Below, one piece after another: positions 32,280-40,561 of a DNA stretch of 64,000 nt. Positions within the stretch are counted from its first letter, which is position 1; each line of letters starts with the position of its first letter. The notes beneath the pieces were generated by a model that was not told the DNA's origin, ran no database searches, and saw only the letters and a program-made list of their open reading frames with translations. The position numbers and the translations under genes were made by a program. The stretch is from CAJQQY01 sp964564545 (GTDB lineage Bacteria; Bacteroidota; Bacteroidia; Chitinophagales; Saprospiraceae), in NCBI GenBank assembly GCA_964564545.1, contig CAZMBP010000125.1, positions 87,313-151,312 on the forward strand, in the 5' to 3' direction.

Positions 32280-34541
32280 TTATTTCTTTTTTCCAAAAAC
32301 AAAAATCCCTAATAAGAAAACGATTCCTAATCCTATAAACAAGAATTTATTTCCTCCCATTCCACTATTTCCTATAGGACTGAAATCACCCAAATGAACA
32401 AACCCTGCCCAAAAGAAAGGATGTTGTTTGGAAGGTGATTGTGCATTGATGAAATCTAATTTGGCTTGCTGTAATGCTTTATTTTTCGAGAGACCATCGT
32501 TTAAGTATGAATAATAAAGTGTGGTCATTTCGGTAGTTGAGGCATCAGCAACTGACCACAAACTCATAGTTACACTCGGGCAGCCTGCCTGTTGGAATGC
32601 CCTAGCTAAACTAATCATTCCTTCTCCATTATAGACTTTACCCAAACCAGTTTGACATGCGCTAAGCATGGTCATTTTGGCATTAATATCAAGGGTGTAA
32701 ATATCTTCAGTATTGATGAAATCATTTTCAGAAAAAAATATGCGACTGTCTAAAGGATCATCATTATTCATACAAGCATGTGTTGAAAGATGAATGATTT
32801 CTGCTTGTGGTGCTAGTTTTAAAAATGAATTTCGAGTCGCTTCATTTCCATAAAATGATTGACCATTAAATTGGTTACTAATATTTTCAACTTCGATGGC
32901 ACTATGTTTTAATTCGGGTAAATTTGCACCGACTTCAAAGCATGAACGAACTGCAATGTCACCTCTACCACTAAATTTTGGAGCATGTCCCAAAAATGGA
33001 ATCGTCGTTTTGTAATTATTAATTCCGTTTTGTTCCAATAAAAGTCTTGAGGAATGAGCGTATGTCACCGCATACTTTTTCAATAAATAGGGGAGGTTTT
33101 CTGTTCCAAAATTAACTTGATCTGTCGCTGCTTGATCATCCAATAATATTTCAAATGGGACTAACCAAAGTGGCCCATCTGGAATAATGATTAATTCATC
33201 TATTGTTGAATCTAAGTTTTTCAAAGGTGCTTCTAAAACTAAACTATATAAAACACTTGCATCTCGAACATAATTTTGATAGGCATTTTGAGCATCTGTT
33301 CTAAAACTCATGGACTGAATTAATTCTCGAAGTGACAAAATCGTTTCTTGAATTTGCCTAAGATCATTCAACCTTTCCACATAAAAACGATCAGCTGTTA
33401 CGATAAAAGCATAAGCTGTATTTTTTCCAAAAAAGTATTCTACGACTGCTCGATTTCCATTTTCCAAAAACAACTGTAAACTATCAGAAGCTAGAGAAGG
33501 CGCTGAATTTTTTAAAAAGGAATATTCAGGGAAAAATGTTTTTAGCGAATCTTGAAGAAAATAAAGTGCTTCAGTTGTATTGAATATTTTTTTGTCAATA
33601 TTATTGTTATTTGTATTGCGTCTTTTTTTAAGTTGTTGTTTAAGGTGAGCTAGTTTTATTTTTAATCTTTGTTCTCGATTCGACATTTCGGAAGGAATCG
33701 AATTTAATGCACTTGCTTTGGAATCTAAAATTGCACTTCGCAATGCCATTGCCTTTCCTTTGTCGGCAAGGGTAAACATTTTAGTTTTGAATTTATTGTC
33801 TCTGGTGATTTGGAATAATTGACGTGCTGCGTGAATACCTTTTTCGGTCATACGAACCGCTTGGTCTCCAAGATGTAATTTGGTAAATTCTGATTGGTAT
33901 TTATTGCAAATTGATTCTAAGATATCCAAAGCTCGCTCGTAAGCAATCAAGGAAGCAAGCAATTGATTTTCATCTCGATCTGATTGCAAAAGCAAATTCC
34001 CCTTAGCTTCAAAAATCGGAATAGACAACAAAGGTGAAATCAAATCTTCCACTTTTGGATTGGCTAAAAGGTCTTCATCATCAAAAGTTACCGCTGCTGA
34101 TCGAAGTCCTTTTTGATAAAAGATTAATGCTTCTTCTTTTTCTGATTTGCCTTCGTAAGCCGAACCAAGATCTTTATATTTTGAGGATAGATTTGGATGT
34201 CGATCTATTTCACCAAGACCTTTTTTTGTCGCGTCAATTGATTTTTTTAAATATAGAATAGCTTGTTCGTATTCTTTTTTTTGTAAAAATTGACGGCCAA
34301 GTTGTTGATAATAATTACCAGTTTCGCTAGCGTTTTCAAGGGTTATAGCTTTTTCGAAATCTTTTTTTGCATCGACAACTGGGTTTAGTAATTCTGGAAA
34401 ATCTTTTGCCATCATTTCGATAGCTTCTTCGAGGTCGACGTTTGGATCAAGAATGGAATTGAGTAAAGCTTCGTCTTGCTGAGCAAAAATGCCGAGCGTA
34501 AAATTTAAAAGAAATAATATGACGAAGTGTAATTTTCTCAT
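32280..34541 (-). CDS. Exported TPR-CHAT protease with C-terminal membrane anchor
   Basis: A 753-residue caspase-like (CHAT, clan CD) protease. The signal peptide (FVILFLLNFTLGIFAQQ) is followed by TPRs (about 55-260), a helical, charged segment (about 285-320), the CHAT domain (about 440-715) and a membrane helix with a basic end (about 728-753, KFLFIGLGIVFLLGIFVFG then KKK). The catalytic pair is His588 in IIHLSTHACM and Cys629 in LSACQTGLG. Topology places the protease in the periplasm, anchored at the inner membrane. CHAT proteases cut partner proteins; candidate partners are the neighbouring exported proteins. A strong hairpin separates it from the upstream TPR gene. Confidence 0.9.
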   Translation of the reverse strand: MRKLHFVILFLLNFTLGIFAQQDEALLNSILDPNVDLEEAIEMMAKDFPELLNPVVDAKKDFEKAITLENASETGNYYQQLGRQFLQKKEYEQAILYLKKSIDATKKGLGEIDRHPNLSSKYKDLGSAYEGKSEKEEALIFYQKGLRSAAVTFDDEDLLANPKVEDLISPLLSIPIFEAKGNLLLQSDRDENQLLASLIAYERALDILESICNKYQSEFTKLHLGDQAVRMTEKGIHAARQLFQITRDNKFKTKMFTLADKGKAMALRSAILDSKASALNSIPSEMSNREQRLKIKLAHLKQQLKKRRNTNNNNIDKKIFNTTEALYFLQDSLKTFFPEYSFLKNSAPSLASDSLQLFLENGNRAVVEYFFGKNTAYAFIVTADRFYVERLNDLRQIQETILSLRELIQSMSFRTDAQNAYQNYVRDASVLYSLVLEAPLKNLDSTIDELIIIPDGPLWLVPFEILLDDQAATDQVNFGTENLPYLLKKYAVTYAHSSRLLLEQNGINNYKTTIPFLGHAPKFSGRGDIAVRSCFEVGANLPELKHSAIEVENISNQFNGQSFYGNEATRNSFLKLAPQAEIIHLSTHACMNNDDPLDSRIFFSENDFINTEDIYTLDINAKMTMLSACQTGLGKVYNGEGMISLARAFQQAGCPSVTMSLWSVADASTTEMTTLYYSYLNDGLSKNKALQQAKLDFINAQSPSKQHPFFWAGFVHLGDFSPIGNSGMGGNKFLFIGLGIVFLLGIFVFGKKK

Positions 34542-34558
34542 GTTGTTGTTTTCCGTAT

Positions 34559-34608
34559 GTCGACTCTCCGAGTCGTACGTATTTTTTTGTACGACTCGGA
34601 GAGTCGAC
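34559..34608. repeat. Perfect 20-bp hairpin between TPR and CHAT genes
   Basis: The arms 34559-34578 (GTCGACTCTCCGAGTCGTAC) and 34589-34608 are perfect reverse complements with a 10-base loop containing a run of Ts on the plus strand (As on the transcribed strand). It may reduce read-through from the sigma/TPR genes to the CHAT gene, or stabilise an mRNA end. It is also a palindrome class seen elsewhere in this phylum. Confidence 0.92.
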
Positions 34609-34615
34609 TTTCAGA

Positions 34616-35368
34616 TTAATTTAGGTTTTCTAATTTTTTTAAATACTTAGCTCCTTTTATTTTTTTGAGGTAAGGCTCGGCTTCATCAACTTTATCTTGT
34701 TTTAAAAATGCCATTGCGATATACCAGTTGACTTCGTCTTGGTATAATTCATTCGAAATAGATTTGAAAACAGCTATTCCTTTATTGGGTTTATTTTTTT
34801 CCATCAAGCAAATTCCCTTAATCAAAAGTATCTCTGCATCGTTTGGTAATTCTCTTAGGACACTATCTGCCAAATCAAATGATGCATTGTAATCGCCAGC
34901 TTTATAAGCTTTGTCTAGTTCTGCAATTAATGAGTTGGTAGGAATAGACTTCAAGGTGATGTCGGCTTCGTATGGGGTGTAATTATTTTCATAAAAATTT
35001 TCAGCTAGATTTTGACCATTTGAAGAAGTATCTTGGAAACCTAAATATGCAATTAAAAGCAACGTTCCAATTGCTGCTACAGCAGTTAACCATCGTCCTA
35101 AGTTTCTAATTTTTGCCTGTGGCGCATTAGCATCACTTTTATCTGTTGCCGAATTATTTTGGAGCGACTTTAACTTTTTTATAGTTGCTTCCTTTTCAAT
35201 TTTTTCTGTTGCTTCTTTTTGAGCGACTGCTTTTTGTAAGTTTTTTCTGAATTGGACTTCAGCCCGAAAATCAGCATCGGTATCGAGTCTCTTTTTGAAT
35301 TCAACCAATTCTTCTTGGCTTAATTCTCTGTTGAAAAATTGGTCAATAAAAGTTTCTTGATCTTTCAT
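34616..35368 (-). CDS. Membrane protein with TPRs, putative anti-sigma factor
   Basis: A 250-residue protein placed 72 bases downstream of the sigma factor. The N-terminal about 60 residues (ETFIDQFFNRELSQEELVEF, FRAEVQFRKNLQKAV) resemble the cytoplasmic part of Bacteroidota anti-sigma proteins. A membrane helix follows at about 92-111 (RWLTAVAAIGTLLLIAYLGF) and then a periplasmic TPR-like domain (about 150-250, DYNASFDLADSVLRELP). No zinc-binding HCC motif is visible. The regulatory role is inferred from position and topology only. Confidence 0.72.
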   Translation of the reverse strand: MKDQETFIDQFFNRELSQEELVEFKKRLDTDADFRAEVQFRKNLQKAVAQKEATEKIEKEATIKKLKSLQNNSATDKSDANAPQAKIRNLGRWLTAVAAIGTLLLIAYLGFQDTSSNGQNLAENFYENNYTPYEADITLKSIPTNSLIAELDKAYKAGDYNASFDLADSVLRELPNDAEILLIKGICLMEKNKPNKGIAVFKSISNELYQDEVNWYIAMAFLKQDKVDEAEPYLKKIKGAKYLKKLENLN

Positions 35369-35440
35369 AATCTTTAATTTGAAATTCTTTTTTTGCGATT
35401 CTTGATAATCGTTTTATAGGTGACGATTTGGGAAGTCGTT

Positions 35441-35974
35441 CTAGGCCATTGCTCGCAATTTATTTTTACAACCTTGAATATCGGTTTTTATCCCAGTTGA
35501 AGTTCGTCCAAGCATTTCGCCCATTTCCTTCATCTTCATGCCTTTGACATATTTTAAATCCAAGAGCATTTTGCACTTTTCTCCAAGCTTTTGGAATTTT
35601 TTTTGAAACACAGAATAGTCTCGTGGATCATCTTCCAAACTATCTAAAATCGAAGTATATGTTTCTTCAATCTTACTCTCTTTTGCTTTTTTTCTCAAAA
35701 ATTCATGATGCACATTCTTGCCAACGCCCATCAGAATAGCACAGACATTTTGCTTCATCTCAAATCCAGATTCAATTATTTTTATTAATCGAAAAATGGA
35801 TTCATACATGATATCCTCTCGATCAGCTTCTTCTACGACGCCTCGATTTCTTAAATATTTGCGCAATGAATCTGTGCATTTATTTAAAATACAGGTCCAT
35901 GCTTGTTCTTTTTCGCTTGCATTCCCTCCAATCAAGTTTTGCACGATTGAAGTGTCGGAACAGTCTTTAACCAT
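35441..35974 (-). CDS. RNA polymerase sigma-70 family factor, ECF-like
   Basis: A 177-residue sigma factor. Region 2 is seen at about 20-85 (AWTCILNKCTDSLRKYLRNR, DREDIMYESIFRLIKIIE) and region 4 at about 125-175 (CKMLLDLKYVKGMKMKEMGE, LGRTSTGIKTDIQGCKNKL). It is the first gene of the minus-strand series that encodes the TPR membrane protein, CHAT protease, DUF6175 and exported TPR proteins. The natural inference is that it controls this module. Upstream of it, TATCTTTACA (minus strand, about 36080) is close to, but not identical with, the TAnnTTTG box. Confidence 0.87.
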   Translation of the reverse strand: MVKDCSDTSIVQNLIGGNASEKEQAWTCILNKCTDSLRKYLRNRGVVEEADREDIMYESIFRLIKIIESGFEMKQNVCAILMGVGKNVHHEFLRKKAKESKIEETYTSILDSLEDDPRDYSVFQKKFQKLGEKCKMLLDLKYVKGMKMKEMGEMLGRTSTGIKTDIQGCKNKLRAMA

Positions 35975-36107
35975 AAATGATTTTTTTTTTATAAAAGTAA
36001 ATAGATTGACGCATCTTTTTTTTAATTAAACATAAAAAATGCTTTTGGAAGAAGGGAATTTAGGTGGAATGTAAAGATAGTGATTTTGCTAATAATAGAG
36101 AAAATTA

Positions 36108-36138
36108 TTGCCAAGGTGACTTAAAGTCATCTTGGCAA
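36108..36138 (-). terminator. Terminator of the mutarotase gene
   Basis: The arms TTGCCAAGGTGAC and GTCATCTTGGCAA form a 13-bp stem with one mismatch and a 5-base loop, just after the stop of the minus-strand mutarotase gene. Confidence 0.75.
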
Positions 36139-36148
36139 TTCATTGTTG

Positions 36149-37306
36149 TTATTTTCTAACAGAGAACTTATAAATAGTCAACGACGAATATAATTTATTC
36201 GGTTCCAAGGTTGTACTTGGAAAACTAGGTTGATTAGGTGAATCTGGAAAATGTTGTGTTTCTAAACAAACAGCTCCTCTTTTTAAATATGGTTTCCCTG
36301 ACTTTCCAATCAAAGAACCATCTAAAAAATTTCCAGTATAAATTTGAATACCCGGCTCCGTGGTAAAAACCTCCATAAATCGACCACTCTTAGGATCAAA
36401 AAGTGCTGCAGCTCTTTCGTTATCTTTTCTTTTGTTTAAAACAAAATTATGATCGTAACCATCGCCATTTTTTAGTTGCTGATGGTCATCGTCAATTCGT
36501 TGACCGATTTGAGTTGCAGATAGGAAATCGAATGGCGTGTCTTTCACCGATTGTAATTCACCTGTAGGAATCAAACCTTCGTCAGTTGGAGTTATTTGAT
36601 TAGCATCGAGCGTTAGTTCGTGATTAAGAATGGATCCATTGCCTTCGCCTGAGAGATTGAAATAAGAATGATTGGTCAAATTGCAAAGCGTTTTTTTATC
36701 TGAGTCAGCTTGGTATGCGATGAATAATTGATTGTCGTTATTCAAAGCATATTGAACAGTAACTTCTAATTTTCCTGGATACCCTTCCTCCATGTCTGCA
36801 CTTGTGTAAGTCAATTCTACTCCAACCTTATTTTGAGAATGTACTTTTTTTGCTTCCCAAATCACTTTGTCAAAACCTTTTGTTCCACCATGTAAGTGAT
36901 TCTCTCCGTTGTTTTTGACCAACGTGTATTCATTGTTATCTAATTTGAATTTTCCATTTGCGATTCGATTTCCGTAGCGACCAATGATTGCTCCAAAGTA
37001 GGGATGAGGTTCTAAATATTGAGACAGACTATCAAACCCTAAAACGACATCTGCCATTTCACCATTTTTATCAGGAACAATTATCGAAGTAATAATTCCT
37101 CCATAGTTCGTGACTTTGACCTCCATCCCGTTTTTATTTTTTAAGGAAAAAAGTTCAACCTCACCATCAGGTGTTGTCCCAAATGGAGTTTTTAAAAAAG
37201 AAAGAGAATCGTCGTTTTGCATTTTTTTTGAATTGGTTTGATCAGAAGTACAGGTGAATAATAAAATAGAAAAGAGGAGTGAAAATAGAATTTTGTGAAG
37301 ATTCAT
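36149..37306 (-). CDS. galM: Aldose 1-epimerase (mutarotase) lipoprotein
   Basis: Interconverts alpha and beta anomers of sugars such as galactose. The 385-residue protein starts with a lipoprotein signal (ILFSLLFSILLFTC, Cys19), so it is predicted to be periplasmic or membrane-attached rather than cytoplasmic as in E. coli. Family motifs include VTNYGGIITSIIVPDKNGE, GAIIGRYGNRIANGKF, NGENHLHGGTKGFDKVIW, LTNHSYFNLSGEG (catalytic His) and TTEPGIQIYTGNFLDG (catalytic Glu). It is monocistronic with a terminator. It has no galactose-operon neighbours, so it may serve general extracytoplasmic sugar handling. Confidence 0.92.
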   Translation of the reverse strand: MNLHKILFSLLFSILLFTCTSDQTNSKKMQNDDSLSFLKTPFGTTPDGEVELFSLKNKNGMEVKVTNYGGIITSIIVPDKNGEMADVVLGFDSLSQYLEPHPYFGAIIGRYGNRIANGKFKLDNNEYTLVKNNGENHLHGGTKGFDKVIWEAKKVHSQNKVGVELTYTSADMEEGYPGKLEVTVQYALNNDNQLFIAYQADSDKKTLCNLTNHSYFNLSGEGNGSILNHELTLDANQITPTDEGLIPTGELQSVKDTPFDFLSATQIGQRIDDDHQQLKNGDGYDHNFVLNKRKDNERAAALFDPKSGRFMEVFTTEPGIQIYTGNFLDGSLIGKSGKPYLKRGAVCLETQHFPDSPNQPSFPSTTLEPNKLYSSLTIYKFSVRK

Positions 37307-37377
37307 AATTTATATTTTTAACCACAGATGATCATTTTATTAAGCTGTAAAAATACGGGCAAATTATTTTTAATTAA

Positions 37378-37683
37378 CTACGATCTCGGCGTTACTCGAT
37401 CTCGAATTGTACCATCTTTTCGATGAATGATCACATCTGCCTCATAATTATAAGCGATATCTTTAGCTCTTTCAATCGCATCTTTTTGGTTGTCAAAAAT
37501 ACCAGTATATTTTTCATTTCCTTCGCCTTTGATAGCCCAACCTTCTGGGTGAGGAACCACATGTTGATTATGAGTTGGTGGAGTAGTTCGAATGCCTTGG
37601 TCTTTTAGAAAGTTTTTAAAAAGTTGTCGAGTAACTTTTTTTAAAAGGTTGATCCAAAATTCAGCAGTATTGATTCCAGCCAT
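37378..37683 (-). CDS. DUF2188 domain protein
   Basis: A 101-residue protein. The C-terminal about 55 residues match DUF2188: HVVPHPEGWAIKGEGNEK, TGIFDNQKDAIERAKDIAYN, VIIHRKDGTIRDRVTPRS. The N-terminal 35 residues (GINTAEFWINLLKKVTRQLF) are helical and not part of the domain. Function is unknown; in many bacteria such small proteins occur in stress-linked settings. There is no signal peptide, so it is cytoplasmic. A terminator-like hairpin stands upstream of it at 37888. Confidence 0.85.
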   Translation of the reverse strand: MAGINTAEFWINLLKKVTRQLFKNFLKDQGIRTTPPTHNQHVVPHPEGWAIKGEGNEKYTGIFDNQKDAIERAKDIAYNYEADVIIHRKDGTIRDRVTPRS

Positions 37684-38067
37684 TATTGTTATATATTTTT
37701 TGAGAAAAACGAATTTACATTAGTTTTTTACCAATGTAAAAATAGTTAAATTGAAGTAAATTTCAATTGATTAAGCTTTATGATTTGAAAGTCGAGTAGC
37801 CCAAGTTTTATTTTAAAGTTGTCTTTGAAAATTATCAGTAACCAGATCTAGAACAACTTATAGCAGAAGATCAAAATTAATTCATTTAAAGCAAAAATCC
37901 TTTCCTAAATGCTCGAAAGGGTTTTGCTTTTTATTTCTCAATAGAAAAAAGATATTGCATTGATATTTACAATTAAATAGAGTAATTTTAAACATCTTTC
38001 TTAATTGAAAGTCCCTCCAGTAATTTTCCCTCCAATTTATTTTACATTTTTTATTACACATATGACC
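37684..38067. other. Divergent intergenic region with an orphan hairpin
   Basis: A stretch of 384 bases between DUF2188 (minus) and a lipoprotein (plus). No credible protein frame was found. A stem of AAAGCAAAAATCCTTTC / GAAAGGGTTTTGCTTT (37888-37930) looks like a terminator but follows no annotated gene in either direction, so a small RNA or a lost gene is possible. Confidence 0.5.
37888..37932. terminator. Orphan terminator-like hairpin
   Basis: An imperfect 16-bp stem with A- and T-rich flanks and a loop of about 10 bases, located in a divergent intergenic region with no gene ending at it. Confidence 0.55.
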
Positions 38068-39057
38068 ATGAAACAAACACTTATTGTATTAGCATTGCTA
38101 TGCTTTTTTTCTTGCCAGAAATCTGAAAAAACAATTGAAGAGGTGATCGAGGTAGAAGTTCCAGTTGTTGAAAACTCTAATGACGAACTTCGAAATGATG
38201 CAATTATTAGAAACACCTTATCGAAAGATTTTTTCTCTCTTATATTATCACAAAGTTTTGCACATCCTGAAATATTTGGATTGGCTCCTAATCCAGATCA
38301 AGTAGATACTCGGACTTGTCCGACAGTTACTTCTTCGGGTACGACTTTTCCAATTACATTGGTGCTTGATTTTGGGCCATCGCCAGGTTGTACTCCGCCT
38401 TTGTTTACACTTCCAAAAGTTGGACAAATCACAGTTACCTGCAATACTCAACTTTTTAATTCTGGGCCAGGAACTGATTTTGTCATAATTTTATCAACTG
38501 ATTATGAAGAAAATGGACATTCAATAACGAGTGGAAATACAGGCCAACCAGTTGAGTTTAAATTCAAATATGTACCCGCAGAAACATCTTATTTAATTGC
38601 TTTTGAGCATGATCTTATTTTGACCAACTTAACGAATGGAAATGAAATATTGGTAGATGCAAAACCTGAGTTTTCAGATCCATTTGGTACTATTGGATTT
38701 ATTCCAAATTCTGGAACAATTGAAGATGATCCTTCAGATCCATTGACTTACATCGACAATATTTATTATATGAGTGTAAATAATACACATATCACTTGCA
38801 CGAATGGATCAACTAGTCAAGATTTTTGTTTGGATGTAACTAGTCCATCTGGAAATGGATTAGAGTTCCAACCATTGGTATGTCATTGTATAACGACTGG
38901 TGAATTAAGAATAAATGAAGATAGTGATTGTAGTATGGGTAATTCAAGTTCTAATGCAGATATCATTTATGATTTTGGAAATGGGATTTGCGACGGTTTG
39001 GTTGATATTACAATGAATGGAGTAACCACTACAGTTGATTGCTTACCATGCGATTAG
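38068..39057 (+). CDS. Lipoprotein of unknown function
   Basis: A 329-residue lipoprotein. A longer frame starts at 38005, but the signal peptide QTLIVLALLCFFSC with its lipobox cysteine (residue 16) begins at the ATG at 38068 (an ATG two codons earlier is also possible). After an acidic linker (KTIEEVIEVEVPVVENSNDE), the body is beta-rich with eight or more cysteines, for example SPGCTPPLFTLPKVGQITVT and FQPLVCHCITTGELRI. The C-terminus repeats the pattern with NADIIYDFGNGICDGLVDIT. I do not recognise the family. It is probably an outer-membrane or surface lipoprotein. A terminator follows. Confidence 0.72.
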   Translation: MKQTLIVLALLCFFSCQKSEKTIEEVIEVEVPVVENSNDELRNDAIIRNTLSKDFFSLILSQSFAHPEIFGLAPNPDQVDTRTCPTVTSSGTTFPITLVLDFGPSPGCTPPLFTLPKVGQITVTCNTQLFNSGPGTDFVIILSTDYEENGHSITSGNTGQPVEFKFKYVPAETSYLIAFEHDLILTNLTNGNEILVDAKPEFSDPFGTIGFIPNSGTIEDDPSDPLTYIDNIYYMSVNNTHITCTNGSTSQDFCLDVTSPSGNGLEFQPLVCHCITTGELRINEDSDCSMGNSSSNADIIYDFGNGICDGLVDITMNGVTTTVDCLPCD

Positions 39058-39095
39058 TTTTTATTGAAAAATAATCATTGTAAATATATTGTTGT

Positions 39096-39137
39096 AAAAG
39101 GAGTTGTTTTCGAATAAATCGGAAACAACTCCTTTTT
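39096..39137 (+). terminator. Rho-independent terminator
   Basis: The arms AAAAGGAGTTGTTTTCGA and TCGGAAACAACTCCTTTT with a 5-base loop and a T run. The recurring string GTAAATATATTGTTG (39080-39094) directly precedes it. Confidence 0.88.
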
Positions 39138-39253
39138 TCATTTATTAGTATTAGGACTAATTTGAAAATCTGAGAAATAAATTCCTTAATGCAATGGAAA
39201 AACATTATTTTTAGAATGTTATTTCATTATTTACAAAACGAAAAAAAAATATT

Positions 39254-39628
39254 ATGAACCCAAAAGTAACAATGGGGCTAAGAGTCCTTTTTGGATTATT
39301 TATGTTAATCTTTGGAATAAATAAATTTGCAGGATTCTTAGAATTCCCCCCAATTCCTGGTGATGGAGGAGAGTTAATGAGAATCTATGCAACCTCTGGA
39401 TTTTTAAAGTTGATTGGGGTGCTTGAAATATTGGCCGGTCTGGCACTTCTAGCAGGAAAATATGTTCCCTTGGCACTTACCTTCTCCATTGCAATTATGT
39501 TTAATGCAGCAGTTTTTCACTTGATCCATGCACCAGAAGGTGTAGCAGGAGCAATTGTGGGATTAGTTTTAGGACTAGTATTAGTGTATGCTAATAAAGA
39601 TAGATTTTCAAGTTTGCTGAGCGCATAA
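39254..39628 (+). CDS. DoxX family membrane protein
   Basis: A 124-residue inner-membrane protein with four hydrophobic helices: MGLRVLFGLFMLIFGINKF, LKLIGVLEILAGLALLAG, PLALTFSIAIMFNAAVFHL and GVAGAIVGLVLGLVLVYA. The pattern F-G-x-N-K-F in the first helix and the following GG-containing loop (FPPIPGDGG) are typical of DoxX-like proteins. The biochemical role of this branch is not established; relatives associate with thiol and oxidative-stress management. It has its own terminator and stands immediately before the cysteine synthesis pair. Confidence 0.85.
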   Translation: MNPKVTMGLRVLFGLFMLIFGINKFAGFLEFPPIPGDGGELMRIYATSGFLKLIGVLEILAGLALLAGKYVPLALTFSIAIMFNAAVFHLIHAPEGVAGAIVGLVLGLVLVYANKDRFSSLLSA

Positions 39629-39657
39629 ATACTCGACGATTTTAGATTAATGTTAAT

Positions 39658-39698
39658 AAAAAGAAAGCCTTTTGCTCCTCAGCGAAAGGCTTTCTTTT
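39658..39698 (+). terminator. Rho-independent terminator
   Basis: The arms AAGAAAGCCTTTTGCT and AGCGAAAGGCTTTCTT with a 4-base loop follow the DoxX stop by 30 bases. Its presence rules out a start for the next gene before about 39700. Confidence 0.9.
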
Positions 39699-39766
39699 AT
39701 TTAGAACATTCAGTTCTTCTTTACGTTAATACTATTCAATCATTCTTATTTTATAACAAGTTATCG

Positions 39767-40561
39767 ATGGAAAAAGCTGAAATTATAAAAAATATTATCC
39801 AACATAAGAAGCAACCTAATCTCAAATTTCAATTAAAGGAAAAAACGGAAGCGTTTACCAAACGACTTTTTCTTACCCTTTTTGATAATGATACTCCTGT
39901 GGAAGAGAATTTAGAAATTCTAGAAAAAGAGTTTTCACATTTGGTAGAGTTAGCTTGTTGGGAAAACGGCGAATCTTGTTCAGCCGTTTGGAATAAGTAT
40001 TTAAGGAAATTACCAAAGATTTTAGAACTACTCAATTTGGATGCTGAAGCGGTGATCAATTGTGATCCTGCGACTCAATTGATTGAGGAGGTTTATATGG
40101 CTTATCCTGGTTTTTATGCGATAGCAATTTATCGATTGGCACATGAATTATACAAAGAAGGTTTTCCATTAGTGCCTCGATTGATGACTGAATATTCTCA
40201 TCATAAAACTGGAGTTGATTTGCATCCCGGTGCTCAAGTTGGGAAATCATTTTTTATAGATCATGCTACGGGAGTGGTTATTGGTCAAACTGCGATCATC
40301 AAAGACAATGTGAAAATTTATCAAGGAGTTACACTCGGAGGACTTTTTGTTGCCAAACATTTGCATGCTACTAAGCGACATCCGACTATCGAAAATAATG
40401 TTACGATTTATGCAAGCGCAACTATTTTGGGTGGCGATACTGTCATTGGTGAAAATACCATCATTGGCGGAAATGCTTGGATTACTAGTTCTGTGCCACC
40501 TAACTCGAAAGTTTATCATACTCCGAATATTAAAATTAAAACCAATTCAAATGTCGTATAG
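39767..40561 (+). CDS. cysE: Serine O-acetyltransferase
   Basis: Acetylates L-serine with acetyl-CoA, the first step of cysteine synthesis, in the cytoplasm. The 264-residue protein has an N-terminal helical half and a C-terminal left-handed beta-helix with hexapeptide repeats: HHKTGVDLHPGAQVGKSFFI, DHATGVVIGQTAIIKDNVKI, YQGVTLGGLF, YASATILGGDTVIGENTIIG. The frame is open from 39650, but that part overlaps a terminator, so MEKAEIIKNIIQ at 39767 is the start. The last 11 bases overlap the cysM start, which implies translational coupling. Confidence 0.92.
   Translation: MEKAEIIKNIIQHKKQPNLKFQLKEKTEAFTKRLFLTLFDNDTPVEENLEILEKEFSHLVELACWENGESCSAVWNKYLRKLPKILELLNLDAEAVINCDPATQLIEEVYMAYPGFYAIAIYRLAHELYKEGFPLVPRLMTEYSHHKTGVDLHPGAQVGKSFFIDHATGVVIGQTAIIKDNVKIYQGVTLGGLFVAKHLHATKRHPTIENNVTIYASATILGGDTVIGENTIIGGNAWITSSVPPNSKVYHTPNIKIKTNSNVV

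Noticed and set aside
37882..38076. A 64-codon minus-strand frame
   Set aside because: It overlaps the orphan hairpin and the start of the lipoprotein gene and has no recognisable sequence.
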